Assembly (NCBI GenBank): GCA_026874595.1
Contig: CM049322.1
Span: 60,702,886-60,766,885 of the forward strand
DNA length: 64,000 nucleotides
Reading direction: 5' to 3'
Source of the DNA: Sipunculus nudus
Lineage: Eukaryota > Annelida > Sipuncula > Golfingiida > Sipunculidae
The stretch's first letter is position 1, and each line of letters opens with the position of its first letter. The position numbers and the translations under genes are program-made. Under the pieces are notes generated by a model. The model searched no databases, was not told where the DNA came from, and saw only the letters and a program-made list of their open reading frames with translations. Shown here in pieces: positions 46,604 through 59,170 of the stretch.

Positions 46604-49600
46604 GTAAGTTATATACCTGTCCTATCAAACTCTAGTGAAGCACTCCCTGATTCATATAAATGAAAGACGATATGGTAATCTCCGTATGAAGAAAGATTCA
46701 GCATGTAGTGTGCAATTGTTTTAATACAAAACAATCTGGTCTTAATCGATTTTTTTTTTGCTTAAAACGTTCCTATCTGATTTATGCAGACATTATGTTA
46801 CTAAAGCAATTAATTAACAAAGGAAAAGTGAAGGACATTGATGTTATAATAATTCACGCCCTGTTTTTTGGAGATCTGTTTACTTGAAATAGTTAAATGC
46901 TGCTTTCATTTAACAGACAGAGGTAACATAGGAATACTTGAGTTATGAATAATAGTTGTTTCAATCAAGTTTAATGTGTAATGTGCTTTTTTCTGATTGA
47001 TTAACTTAACTCTGCTTGTTGACACTTAACAGAAGCAAACAAAAAAAAAGGAGCAGTCAGGCTCATAGAGGGTAACCAGAGCTATTTTCTCGAGGAATAT
47101 TCTTTCCTCGAGAACAAGAGGGTATATATAAAAATGAGGATCCTCAACGTGTTGCGAATTATCGGCCTATATCTGTCCTAAGTTGTGACTCTAATATTGC
47201 AGAGAAAACAATATTTTAGTATACGTAATTTTCTCCAAGAGGAGAAAAAGAATATAAATTTCAATGTGGATTTATACCAGGAGATTCTACACTGAATGAA
47301 CCAGCAGACATCTGTTCTGTGAGGCCCTAGATAAAAGTATGGGCTTAAAGTTGTGTTTTGTGACATATCGAAAGATTTCGAAAGAGTATGGCATAAAGGA
47401 CTCAGTTAGCTAAAGCGGCTTGGTAAATATAATACTTTTCTTTTATGGCTGAAAGATTACCTACACAATAGGCAAACAACGAGTCGTGACCTGGGATGGG
47501 TGTTTTGACTGTGGTATAATAAAGGCGGGAGTGCAATAGGGAGCAGTCTTGGGACCAATTTTATTTTTGTTATATACTGAGGTCATAGTTTTTATTGTGT
47601 CATGTAATATAAGACTTTTGTAGACGATACAACACTCGTCGTCGTTTTATCGAGTGTGTTTGTAGTGGGATTTATGTTCAATAAGGCGTTGGAGGATCAG
47701 AAGCTGGTGATGTTTAATCCTGCAAAATATAAAACTATGTACATTTCGCATAAACGCAACCATTTAAATCCAGCTTCGACCGTCTCTGGTTTTAATCTTC
47801 CTTATACAATAAACATAAATACTTATGTTTAAACTTGCGGGACGATTCATCATGGTCTGGTAACATTTCCGGAAGATGCAAGAAAGCATATGAGAGAATT
47901 GATGTATTGAAGAGATCTAAGTACCCATTTGATAGGCTAATATTAGAAATAATGAATTCATCCTTTGTATTGCCTATAAAAGAATTTCGAAGTATCACGT
48001 GTACTAATATAAGACGGACAGATTAAAATAAATTGGACAATAACCAGTTAAATGCAGCCAGAGTTGTTACCGGGACAATTAAGGGAACCAGGAATCGGAA
48101 AAGTTATGATGACCTTTGATGGGAGATCTTGCAGGATCATAGAGAAAAATCTCAATTGACAAAGTTACATAAAATGGTTTATGGGTTTGCTCCAAACTAC
48201 TTGGCACAGTTTGTCCTCAGACCCATTCCCAAACGTGTGCAGTTTCTCCTACGAACGAGTTATGATTCAGACTATTTCAGATGTATAAAATGTTTGTTCT
48301 CGGAATTGTTTATTCCATATACATGTCGTGTCTGGATTTTCTCAAAAGTTTATTTAATATGCACAATGGTCGCAGAAGGGAAAAGAAATTTAGGAATATT
48401 ACATGGAAAATTAAGAATAAAATGCTTTGCTCTTAACTTGTACTCTATTTGCATGAAGATCATAGGTAATCCATTGGGTGCTTATTGTTTAACTAATGAA
48501 ACAATCGAAAGTAGTTTCAAAACAAAACTAATCTAATTTCTAACGTTACTGGGGTTAAAACGGTCTATTCTGAGTCATGCGGATGTTTTATTTGGTACGA
48601 AATTAGGAAGTCAGCCCGAAAGAGCAAAAGAGGAAGACTGGCATGATAACAGTTTTCTTCGGTCAGTATCTCATCGGGGTTTATGTTTCCATTTTGGACT
48701 TGAAATGTAGATGGTTCTTTTCTTTCACCTAACAGGCAAAGTGAATGAAGTAATTGGGTTCTTTTATTGGTTATCGGTAGATTCATTCAGAGCGATTGAT
48801 GTTGTGTGTTGTTCACATTTACTTTCTTTTTCTCATATTTTTTTTCATCAAATGTTGAAAGAACCTATGATATCAATAGAAATTGGGTTCTTCTCAGCAC
48901 GATTTACTTGCATCCCCATTCAAATTCGTGACTAATATCGTCGTTGTCCTCTGCTGGCAGACGTTTTAGCTCAGCTGACCAAAGGTAACCCTAACCCTAA
49001 CCCTTACCCTTTGTCCATCGTTCGTGTGTCTGTTTAACCGCCCCTCCGTTCACAAAGCACAAATTGTGACTTTGACCTAGAAATATTTCTTTACAGCAAG
49101 GTCGGTCCCTGGTAAATAACCTTGCTTAAAATAAAGTAGGTCACTGTGACCTACATTTTGCGAGTCACGCGCGTTTTTGTGTGTTGTAGCTCCTAGAATA
49201 TCAGACTTGTGATAGTGTTTTTAGCTGCAAATCAAATATTTTGCACTCAAACCTAAAACTAAAATAATGTGCATCAACTGCAGCTATATCATTCATACCA
49301 TGCAAAAATTAAGAAAATCAGCCCAGCCAGGTCTTAACAAGTGTTGCTGACACAATATAAAAGTTAACTTTTTCATCTGATGAAGTATGAAATTTATACT
49401 CTAGATAAAATATCTCAGTGAGGTTCACATGATTAATTCTGAATTTCGGCAAGCTTATTGTTCATGGATAACACTTTCAGCTGAGGAAGACTGGCGGCAT
49501 CTACATTTTCTTTGTTGTTACTCATTTCTTTATTGTATCTTTTGTACTCTTAAATACCGGCTGGCCAGGTTTTAACAAGGCTAAAATTTTAAAAACAAGA

Positions 49601-50303
49601 CCTAGAAACATTTAATTAAAATTTCAGGTTGATCCTTGGTAAATCCCTGTGCTTACCAAACATAACTCCACATTGAGCAAGTTTTGCGTGTTTTTATTTT
49701 GTTGCTTTTTTTAGAAATCTTAAATTTTAAAATTACAGACTGTTCAAGTCATCTGAGGGTCATGACATGTAGGACACTTGTTGTTTTGTATGATTATATT
49801 TTATTTAGCTGTATTGTCATTAATTTTAACATTTGCCAACAGGAGTACCCCTTTTCTCCTTTAAGGTTTAGCGTCATACTATAATGAATGGTTAGAAAGC
49901 GCTACATGATGGTCCTCGGATTTTTTTTTTGGATGCTAAAAAAGTGATTCTGGTGCATTTTGCGCTCGCTGGCCTGGCTGATTTCTGAAATCTCATTCAA
50001 ACGAGGGTGAAGTTTGAATGAGATTTCAGAAATCAGCCAGGCCAGCGTTTAATTTAAACGAGGGTGAAGTTTAAATAAAATTTACTAACAATGTTGCTTG
50101 GAAGGAATGGTCCTACCGTGGTTTTTCCAAGCCAGTTGCTTGTTAATTGATTACTGGCTGGCACCGCCAGCCAGCACTCAAAAGAGAACCGCAGGTCGTA
50201 AGTACTGAATATTCTACTGTATGGAAGGAGAAAGTAAGGGTCATATGGAATATGTTCTATAATTATTCAATAAAACATGATTTTAATGTTTATTATTCTT
50301 TAG
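46604..50303 (+). repeat. Unit 5 intron
   Basis: Period exactly 3760, almost identical to unit 4, with the same 7-nt deletion near 47308. One visible difference is AAAAGTTAAC near 49360. Confidence 0.85.
47132..48710 (+). pseudogene. LINE ORF2 fragment, unit 5
   Basis: Open segments 47835-48026 and 48129-48536, identical to unit 4 in translation. Confidence 0.85.
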
Positions 50304-50363
50304 TGGCCCCGACGACCACACCGGCCACAACCGTTGCTCCAACCACAACTCCAGGAACAACTG
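50304..50363 (+). CDS. Array exon 6, Thr/Pro-rich 20-residue repeat
   Basis: 60 nt, phase 1-1. Identical to array exons 4 and 5 (CCG ACG variant), although the rest of its unit differs from theirs downstream. Confidence 0.65.
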
Positions 50364-53300
50364 GTAAGTTATATACCTGTCCTATCAAACTCTAGTGAAG
50401 CACTCCCTGATTCATATAAATGAAAGACGATATGGTAATCTCCGTATGAAGAAAGATTCAGCATGTAGTGTGCAATTGTTTTAATACAAAACAATCTGGT
50501 CTTAATCGATTTTTTTTTTGCTTAAAACGTTCCTATCTGATTTATGCAGACATTATGTTACTAAAGCAATTAATTAACAAAGGAAAAGTGAAGGACATTG
50601 ATGTTATAATAATTCACGCCCTGTTTTTTGGAGATCTGTTTACTTGAAATAGTTAAATGCTGCTTTCATTTAACAGACAGAGGTAACATAGGAATACTTG
50701 AGTTATGAATAATAGTTGTTTCAATCAAGTTTAATGTGTAATGTGCTTTTTTCTGATTGATTAACTTAACTCTGCTTGTTGACACTTAACAGAAGCAAAC
50801 AAAAAAAAAGGAGCAGTCAGGCTCATAGAGGGTAACCAGAGCTATTTTCTCGAGGAATATTCTTTCCTCGAGAACAAGAGGGTATATATAAAAATGAGGA
50901 TCCTCAACGTGTTGCGAATTATCGGCCTATATCTGTCCTAAGTTGTGACTCTAATATTGCAGAGAAAACAATATTTTAGTATACGTAATTTTCTCCAAGA
51001 GGAGAAAAAGAATATAAATTTCAATGTGGATTTATACCAGGAGATTCTACACTGAATGAACCAGCAGACATTTTTCATCTGTTCTGTGAGGCCCTAGATA
51101 AAAGTATGGGCTTAAAGTTGTGTTTTGTGACATATCGAAAGATTTCGAAAGAGTATGGCATAAAGGACTCAGTTAGCTAAAGCGGCTTGGTAAATATAAT
51201 ACTTTTCTTTTATGGCTGAAAGATTACCTACACAATAGGCAAACAACGAGTCGTGACCTGGGATGGGTGTTTTGACTGTGGTATAATAAAGGCGGGAGTG
51301 CAATAGGGAGCAGTCTTGGGACCAATTTTATTTTTGTTATATACTGAGGTCATAGTTTTTATTGTGTCATGTAATATAAGACTTTTGTAGACGATACAAC
51401 ACTCGTCGTCGTTTTATCGAGTGTGTTTGTAGTGGGATTTATGTTCAATAAGGCGTTGGAGGATCAGAAGCTGGTGATGTTTAATCCTGCAAAATATAAA
51501 ACTATGTACATTTCGCATAAACGCAACCATTTAAATCCAGCTTCGACCGTCTCTGGTTTTAATCTTCCTTATATAATAAACATAAATACTTATGTTTAAA
51601 CTTGCGGGACGATTCATCATGGTCTGGTAACATTTCCGGAAGATGCAAGAAAGCATATGAGAGAATTGATGTATTGAAGAGATCTAAGTACCCATTTGAT
51701 AGGCTAATATTAGAAATAATGAATTCATCCTTTGTATTGCCTATAAAAGAATTTCGAAGTATCACGTGTACTAATATAAGACAGACAGATTAAAATAAAT
51801 TGGATAATAACCAGTTAAATGCAGCCAGAGTTGTTACCGGGACAATTAAGGGAACCAGGAATCGGAAAAGTTATGATGACCTTTGATGGGAGATCTTGCA
51901 GGATCATAGAGAAAAATCTCAATTGACAAAGTTACATAAAATGGTTTATGGGTTTGCTCCAAACTACTTGGCACAGTTTGTCCTCAGACCCATTCCCAAA
52001 CGTGTGCAGTTTCTCCTACGAACGAGTTATGATTCAGACTATTTCAGATGTATAAAATGTTTGTTCTCGGAATTGTTTATTCCATATACATGTCGTGTCT
52101 GGATTTTCTCAAAAGTTTATTTAATATGCACAAAGGTCGCAGAAGGGAAAAGAAATTTAGGAATATTACATGGAAAATTAAGAATAAAATGCTTTGCTCT
52201 TAACTTGTACTCTATTTGCATGAAGATCATAGGTAATCCATTGGGTGCTTATTGTTTAACTAATGAAACAATCGAAAGTAGTTTCAAAACAAAACTAATC
52301 TAATTTCTAACGTTACTGGGGTTAAAACGGTCTATTCTGAGTCATGCGGATGTTTTATTTGGTACGAAATTAGGAAGTCAGCCCGAAAGAGCAAAAGAGG
52401 AAGACTGGCATGATAACAGTTTTCTTCGGTCAGTATCTCATCGGGGTTTATGTTTCCATTTTGGACTTGAAATGTAGATGGTTCTTTTCTTTCACCTAAC
52501 AGGCAAAGTGAATGAAGTAATTGGGTTCTTTTATTGGTTATCGGTAGATTCATTCAGAGCGATTGATGTTGTGTGTTGTTCACATTTACTTTCTTTTTCT
52601 CATATTTTTTTTCATCAAATGTTGAAAGAACCTATGATATCAATAGAAATTGGGTTCTTCTCAGCACGATTTACTTGCATCCCCATTCAAATTCGTGACT
52701 AATATCGTCGTTGTCCTCTGCTGGCAGACGTTTTAGCTCAGCTGACCAAAGGTAACCCTAACCCTTACCCTTTGTCCATCGTTCGTGTGTCTGTTTAACC
52801 GCCCCTCCGTTCACAAAGCACAAATTGTGACTTTGACCTAGAAATATTTCTTTACAGCAAGGTCGGTCCCTGGTAAATAACCTTGCTTAAAATAAAGTAG
52901 GTCACTGTGACCTACATTTTGCGAGTCACGCGCGTTTTTGTGTGTTGTAGCTCCTAGAATATCAGACTTGTGATAATGTTTTTAGCTGCAAATCAAATAT
53001 TTTGCACTCAAACCTAAAACTAAAATAATGTGCATCAACTGCAGCTATATCATTCATACCATGCAAAAATTAAGAAAATCAGCCCAGCCAGGTCTTAACA
53101 AGTGTTGCGGACACAATATAAAAATTAACTTTTTCATCTGATGAAGTATGAAATTTATACTCTAGATAAAATATCTCAGTGAGGTTCACATGATTAATTC
53201 TGAATTTCGGCAAGCTTATTGTTCATGGATAACACTTTCAGCTGAGGAAGACTGGCGGCATCTACATTTTCTTTGTTGTTACTCATTTCTTTATTGTATC

Positions 53301-54063
53301 TTTTGTACTCTTAAATACCGGCTGGCCAGGTTTTAACAAGGCTAAAATTTTAAAAACAAGACCTAGAAACATTTAATTAAAATTTCAGGTTGATCCTTGG
53401 TAAATCCCTGTGCTTACCAAACATAACTCCACATTGAGCAAGTTTTGCGTGTTTTTATTTTGTTGCTTTTTTAGAAATCTTAAATTTTAAAATTACAGAC
53501 TGTTCAAGTCATCTGAGGGTCATGACATGTAGGACACTTGTTGTTTTGTATGATTATATTTTATTTAGCTGTATTGTCATTAATTTTAACATTTGCCAAC
53601 AGGAGTACCCCTTTTCTCCTTTAAGGTTTAGCGTCATACTATAATGAATGGTTAGAAAGCGCTACATGATGGTCCTCGGATTTTTTTTTTGGATGCTAAA
53701 AAAGTGATTCTGGTGCATTTTGCGCTCGCTGGCCTGGCTGATTTCTGAAATCTCATTCAAACGAGGGTGAAGTTTGAATGAGATTTCAGAAATCAGCCAG
53801 GCCAGCGTTTTATTTAAACGAGGGTGAAGTTTAAATAAAATTTACTAACAATGTTGCTTGGAAGGAATGGTCCTACCGTGGTTTTTCCAAGCCAGTTGCT
53901 TGTTAATTGATTACTGGCTGGCACCGCCAGCCAGCACTCAAAAGAGAGCCGCAGGTCGTAAGTACTGAATATTCTACTGTATGGAAGGAGAAAGTAAGGG
54001 TCATATGGAATATGTTCTATAATTATTCAATAAAACATGATTTTAATGTTTATTATTCTTTAG
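50364..54063 (+). repeat. Unit 6 intron, mosaic
   Basis: The first part matches units 4-5. The 7-nt segment deleted in units 4, 5, 7 and 8 is present (near 51070), the Lys variant (CACAAAGGTCGC) of units 1 and 9 appears near 52130, and the telomere-like tract near 52750 is one CCCTAA shorter. This mixture points to exchange between units. Confidence 0.85.
50892..52477 (+). pseudogene. LINE ORF2 fragment, unit 6
   Basis: Open segments 51602-51793 and 51896-52303. It combines the long GACATTTTTCATCTG form with the Lys variant in the C-terminal domain. Confidence 0.85.
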
Positions 54064-54123
54064 TGGCCCCAACGACCACACCGGCCACAACCGTTGCTCC
54101 AACCACAACTCCAGGAACAACTG
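54064..54123 (+). CDS. Array exon 7, Thr/Pro-rich 20-residue repeat
   Basis: 60 nt, phase 1-1. Identical to array exons 2 and 3 (CCA ACG form). Starts the first short unit. Confidence 0.65.
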
Positions 54124-56586
54124 GTAAGTTATATACCTGTCCTATCAAACTCTAGTGAAGCACTCCCTGATTCATATAAATGAAAGACGATATGGTAATC
54201 TCCGTATGAAGAAAGATTCAGCATGTAGTGTGCAATTGTTTTAATACAAAACAATCTGGTCTTAATCGATTTTTTTTTGCTTAAAACGTTCCTATCTGTT
54301 TTATGCAGACATTATGTTACTAAAGCAATTAATTAACAAAGGAAAAGTGAAGGACATTGATGTTATAATAATTCACGCCCTGTTTTTTGGAGATCTGTTT
54401 ACTTGAAATAGTTAAATGCTGCTTTCATTTAACAGACAGAGGTAACATAGGAATACTAGAGTTATGAATAATAGTTGTTTCAATCAAGTTTAATGTGTAA
54501 TGTGCTTTTTTCTGATTGATTAACTTAACTCTGCTTGTTGACACTTAACAGAAGCAAACAAAAAAAAAGGAGCTGTCAGGCTCATAGAGGGTAACCAGAG
54601 CTATTTTCTCGAGGAATATTCTTTCCTCGAGAACAAGAGGGTATATATAAAAATGAGGATCCTCAACGTGTTGCGAATTATCGGCCTATATCTGTCCTAA
54701 GTTGCGACTCTAATATTGCAGAGAAAACAATATTTTAGTATACGTAATTTTCTCCAAGAGCAGAAAAAGAATATAAATTTCAATGTGGATTTATACCAGG
54801 AGTTTCTACACTGAATGAACCAGCAGACATCTGTTCTGTGAGGCCCTAGATAAAAGTATGGGCTTAAAGTTGTGTTTTGTGACATATCGAAAGATTTCGA
54901 AAGAGTATGGCATAAAGGACTCAGTTAGCTAAAGCGGCTTGGTAAATATAATACTTTTCTTTTATGGCTGAAAGATTACCTACACAATAGGCAAACAACG
55001 AGTCGTGACCTGGGATGGGTGTTTTGACTGTGGTATAATAAAGGCGGGAGTGCAATAGGGAGCAGTCTTGGGACCAATTTTATTTTTGTTATATACTGAG
55101 GTCATAGTTTTTATTGTGTCATGTAATATAAGACTTTTGTAGACGATACAACACTCGTCGTCGTTTTATCGTTCTTCTCAGCACGATTTACTTGCATCCC
55201 CATTCAAATTCGTGACTAATATCGTCGTTGTCCTCTTCTGGCAGACGTTTTAGCTCAGCTGACCAAAGGTAACCCTAACCCTAACCCTTACCCTTTGTCC
55301 TTCGTTCGTGTGTCTGTTTAACCGCCCCTCCGTTCACAAAGCACAAATTGTGACTTTGACCTAGAAATATTTCTTTACAGCAAGGTCGGTCCCTGGTAAA
55401 TAACCTTGCTTAAAATAAAGTAGGTCACTGTGACCTACATTTTGCGAGTCACGCGCGTTTTTGTGTGTTGTAGCTCCTAGAATATCAGACTTGTGATAGT
55501 GTTTTTAGCTGCAAATCAAATATTTTGCACTCAAACCTAAAACTAAAATAATGTGCATCAACTGCAGCTATATCATTCATACCATGCAAAAATTAAGAAA
55601 ATCAGCCCAGCCAGGTCTTAACAAGTGTTGCGGACACAATATAAAAATTAACTTTTTCATCTGATGAAGTATGAAATTTATACTCTAGATAAAATATCTC
55701 AGTGAGGTTCACATGATTAATTCTGAATTTCGGCAAGCTTATTGTTCATGGATAACACTTTCAGCTGAGGAAGACTGGCGGCATCTACATTTTCTTTGTT
55801 GTTACTCATTTCTTTATTGTATCTTTTGTACTCTTAAATACCGGCTGGCCAGGTTTTAACAAGGCTAAAATTTTAAAAACAAGACCTAGAAACATTTAAT
55901 TAAAATTTCAGGTTGATCCTTGGTAAATCCCTGTGCTTACCAAACATAACTCCACATTGAGCAAGTTTTGCGTGTTTTTATTTTGTTGCTTTTTTAGAAA
56001 TCTTAAATTTTAAAATTACAGACTGTTCAAGTCATCTGAGGGTCATGACATGTAGGACACTTGTTGTTTTGTATGATTATATTTTATTTAGCTGTATTGT
56101 CATTAATTTTAACATTTGCCAACAGGAGTACCCCTTTTCTCCTTTAAGGTTTAGCGTCATACTATAATGAATGGTTAGAAAGCGCTACATGATGGTCCTC
56201 GGATTTTTTTTTTGGATGCTAAAAAAGTGATTCTGGTGCATTTTGCGCTCGCTGGCCTGGCTGATTTCTGAAATCTCATTCAAACGAGGGTGAAGTTTGA
56301 ATGAGATTTCAGAAATCAGCCAGGCCAGCGTTTTATTTAAACGAGGGTGAAGTTTAAATAAAATTTACTAACAATGTTGCTTGGAAGGAATGGTCCTACC
56401 GTGGTTTTTCCAAGCCAGTTGCTTGTTAATTGATTACTGGCTGGCACCGCCAGCCAGCACTCAAAAGAGAACCGCAGGTCGTAAGTACTGAATATTCTAC
56501 TGTATGGAAGGAGAAAGTAAGGGTCATATGGAATATGTTCTATAATTATTCAATAAAACATGATTTTAATGTTTATTATTCTTTAG
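54124..56586 (+). repeat. Unit 7 intron, short form (2523 bp period)
   Basis: A single deletion of about 1237 bp joins the sequence just after FVDD (CGTCGTTTTATCG, ending about 55170) to TTCTTCTCAGCACG, which lies after the LINE C-terminus in full units. One base of microhomology at most. Everything else is standard, including the double hairpin and exon acceptor. Confidence 0.9.
54652..55170 (+). pseudogene. LINE ORF2 fragment, unit 7 (C-terminal part deleted)
   Basis: NYRPIS to FVDD only. Has the 7-nt deletion near 54826 and GAGTTTCTAC in place of GAGATTCTAC. Ends at the deletion junction. Confidence 0.85.
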
Positions 56587-56646
56587 TGGCCCCAACGACC
56601 ACACCGGCCACAACCGTTGCTCCAACCACAACTCCAGGAACAACTG
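56587..56646 (+). CDS. Array exon 8, Thr/Pro-rich 20-residue repeat
   Basis: 60 nt, phase 1-1, CCA ACG form. A 2-nt AT insertion follows 10 bp into the intron (GTAAGTTATATATACC), which does not touch the donor. Confidence 0.65.
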
Positions 56647-59110
56647 GTAAGTTATATATACCTGTCCTATCAAACTCTAGTGAAGCACTCCCTGATTCAT
56701 ATAAATGAAAGACGATATGGTAATCTCCGTATGAAGAAAGATTCAGCATGTAGTGTGCAATTGTTTTAATACAAAACAATCTGGTCTTAATCGATTTTTT
56801 TTTGCTTAAAACGTTCCTATCTGTTTTATGCAGACATTATGTTACTAAAGCAATTAATTAACAAAGGAAAAGTGAAGGACATTGATGTTATAATAATTCA
56901 CGCCCTGTTTTTTGGAGATCTGTTTACTTGAAATAGTTAAATGCTGCTTTCATTTAACAGACAGAGGTAACATAGGAATACTAGAGTTATGAATAATAGT
57001 TGTTTCAATCAAGTTTAATGTGTAATGTGCTTTTTTCTGATTGATTAACTTAACTCTGCTTGTTGACACTTAACAGAAGCAAACAAAAAAAAGGAGCTGT
57101 CAGGCTCATAGAGGGTAACCAGAGCTATTTTCTCGAGGAATATTCTTTCCTCGAGAACAAGAGGGTATATATAAAAATGAGGATCCTCAACGTGTTGCGA
57201 ATTATCGGCCTATATCTGTCCTAAGTTGTGACTCTAATATTGCAGAGAAAACAATATTTTAGTATACGTAATTTTCTCCAAGAGCAGAAAAAGAATATAA
57301 ATTTCAATGTGGATTTATACCAGGAGTTTCTACACTGAATGAACCAGCAGACATCTGTTCTGTGAGGCCCTAGATAAAAGTATGGGCTTAAAGTTGTGTT
57401 TTGTGACATATCGAAAGATTTCGAAAGAGTATGGCATAAAGGACTCAGTTAGCTAAAGCGGCTTGGTAAATATAATACTTTTCTTTTATGGCTTAAAGAT
57501 TACCTACACAATAGGCAAACAACGAGTCGTGACCTGGGATGGGTGTTTTGACTGTGGTATATTAAAGGCGGGAGTGCAATAGGGAGCAGTCTTGGGACCA
57601 ATTTTATTTTTGTTATATACTGAGGTCATAGTTTTTATTGTGTCATGTAATATAAGACTTTTGTAGACGATACAACACTCGTCGTCGTTTTATCGTTCTT
57701 CTCAGCACGATTTACTTGCATCCCCATTCAAATTCGTGACTAATATCGTCGTTGTCCTCTTCTGGCAGACGTTTTAGCTCAGCTGACCAAAGGTAACCCT
57801 AACCCTAACCCTTACCCTTTGTCCTTCGTTCGTGTGTCTGTTTAACCGCCCCTCCGTTCACAAAGCACAAATTGTGACTTTGACCTAGAAATATTTCTTT
57901 ACAGCAAGGTCGGTCCCTGGTAAATAACCTTGCTTAAAATAAAGTAGGTCACTGTGACCTACATTTTGCGAGTCACGCGCGTTTTTGTGTGTTGTAGCTC
58001 CTAGAATATCAGACTTGTGATAGTGTTTTTAGCTGCAAATCAAATATTTTGCACTCAAACCTAAAACTAAAATAATGTGCATCAACTGCAGCTATATCAT
58101 TCATACCATGTAAAAATTAAGAAAATCAGCCCAGCCAGGTCTTAACAAGTGTTGCGGACACAATATAAAAATTAACTTTTTCATCTGATGAAGTATGAAA
58201 TTTATACTCTAGATAAAATATCTCAGTGAGGTTCACATGATTAATTCTGAATTTCGGCAAGCTTATTGTTCATGGATAACATTTTCAGCTGAGGAAGACT
58301 GGCGGCATCTACATTTTCTTTGTTGTTACTCATTTCTTTATTGTATCTTTTGTACTCTTAAATACCGGCTGGCCAGGTTTTAACAAGGCTAAAATTTTAA
58401 AAACAAGACCTAGAAACATTTAATTAAAATTTCAGGTTGATCCTTGGTAAATCCCTGTGCTTACCAAACATAACTCCACATTGAGCAAGTTTTGCGTGTT
58501 TTTATTTTGTTGCTTTTTTAGAAATCTTAAATTTTAAAATTACAGACTGATCAAGTCATCTGAGGGTCATGACATGTAGAACACTTGTTGTTTTGTATGA
58601 TTATATTTTATTTAGCTGTATTGTCATTAATTTTAACATTTGCCAACAGGAGTACCCCTTTTCTCCTTTAAGGTTGAGCGTCATACTATAATGAATGGTT
58701 AGAAAGCGCTACATGATGGTCCTCGGATTTTTTTTTTGGATGCTAAAAAAGTGATTCTGGTGCATTTTGCGCTCGCTGGCCTGGCTGATTTCTGAAATCT
58801 CATTCAAACGAGGGTGAAGTTTGAATGAGATTTCAGAAATCAGCCAGGCCAGCGTTTTATTTAAACGAGGGTGAAGTTTAAATAAAATTTACTAACAATG
58901 TTGCTTGGAAGGAATGGTCCTACCGTGGTTTTTCCAAGCCAGTTGCTTGTTAATTGATTACTGGCTGGCACCGCCAGCCAGCACTCAAAAGAGAACCGCA
59001 GGTCGTAAATACTGAATATTCTACTGTATGGAAGGAGAAAGTAAAGGTCATATGGAATATGTTCTATAATTATTCAATAAAACATGATTTTAATGTTTAT
59101 TATTCTTTAG
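56647..59110 (+). repeat. Unit 8 intron, short form (2524 bp period)
   Basis: Carries the same deletion junction as unit 7 (about 57695), so unit 8 and unit 7 are copies of one deleted unit rather than two separate deletions. Confidence 0.9.
57176..57695 (+). pseudogene. LINE ORF2 fragment, unit 8 (C-terminal part deleted)
   Basis: As unit 7, with small private changes (GGTATATTAAAG near 57557). Confidence 0.85.
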
Positions 59111-59170
59111 TGGCCCCAACGACCACACCGGCCACAACCGTTGCTCCAACCACAACTCCAGGAACAACTG
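59111..59170 (+). CDS. Array exon 9, Thr/Pro-rich 20-residue repeat
   Basis: 60 nt, phase 1-1. Identical to array exons 2 and 3, including the CCTTTCAAACTC sequence a few bases into the intron. Confidence 0.65.
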
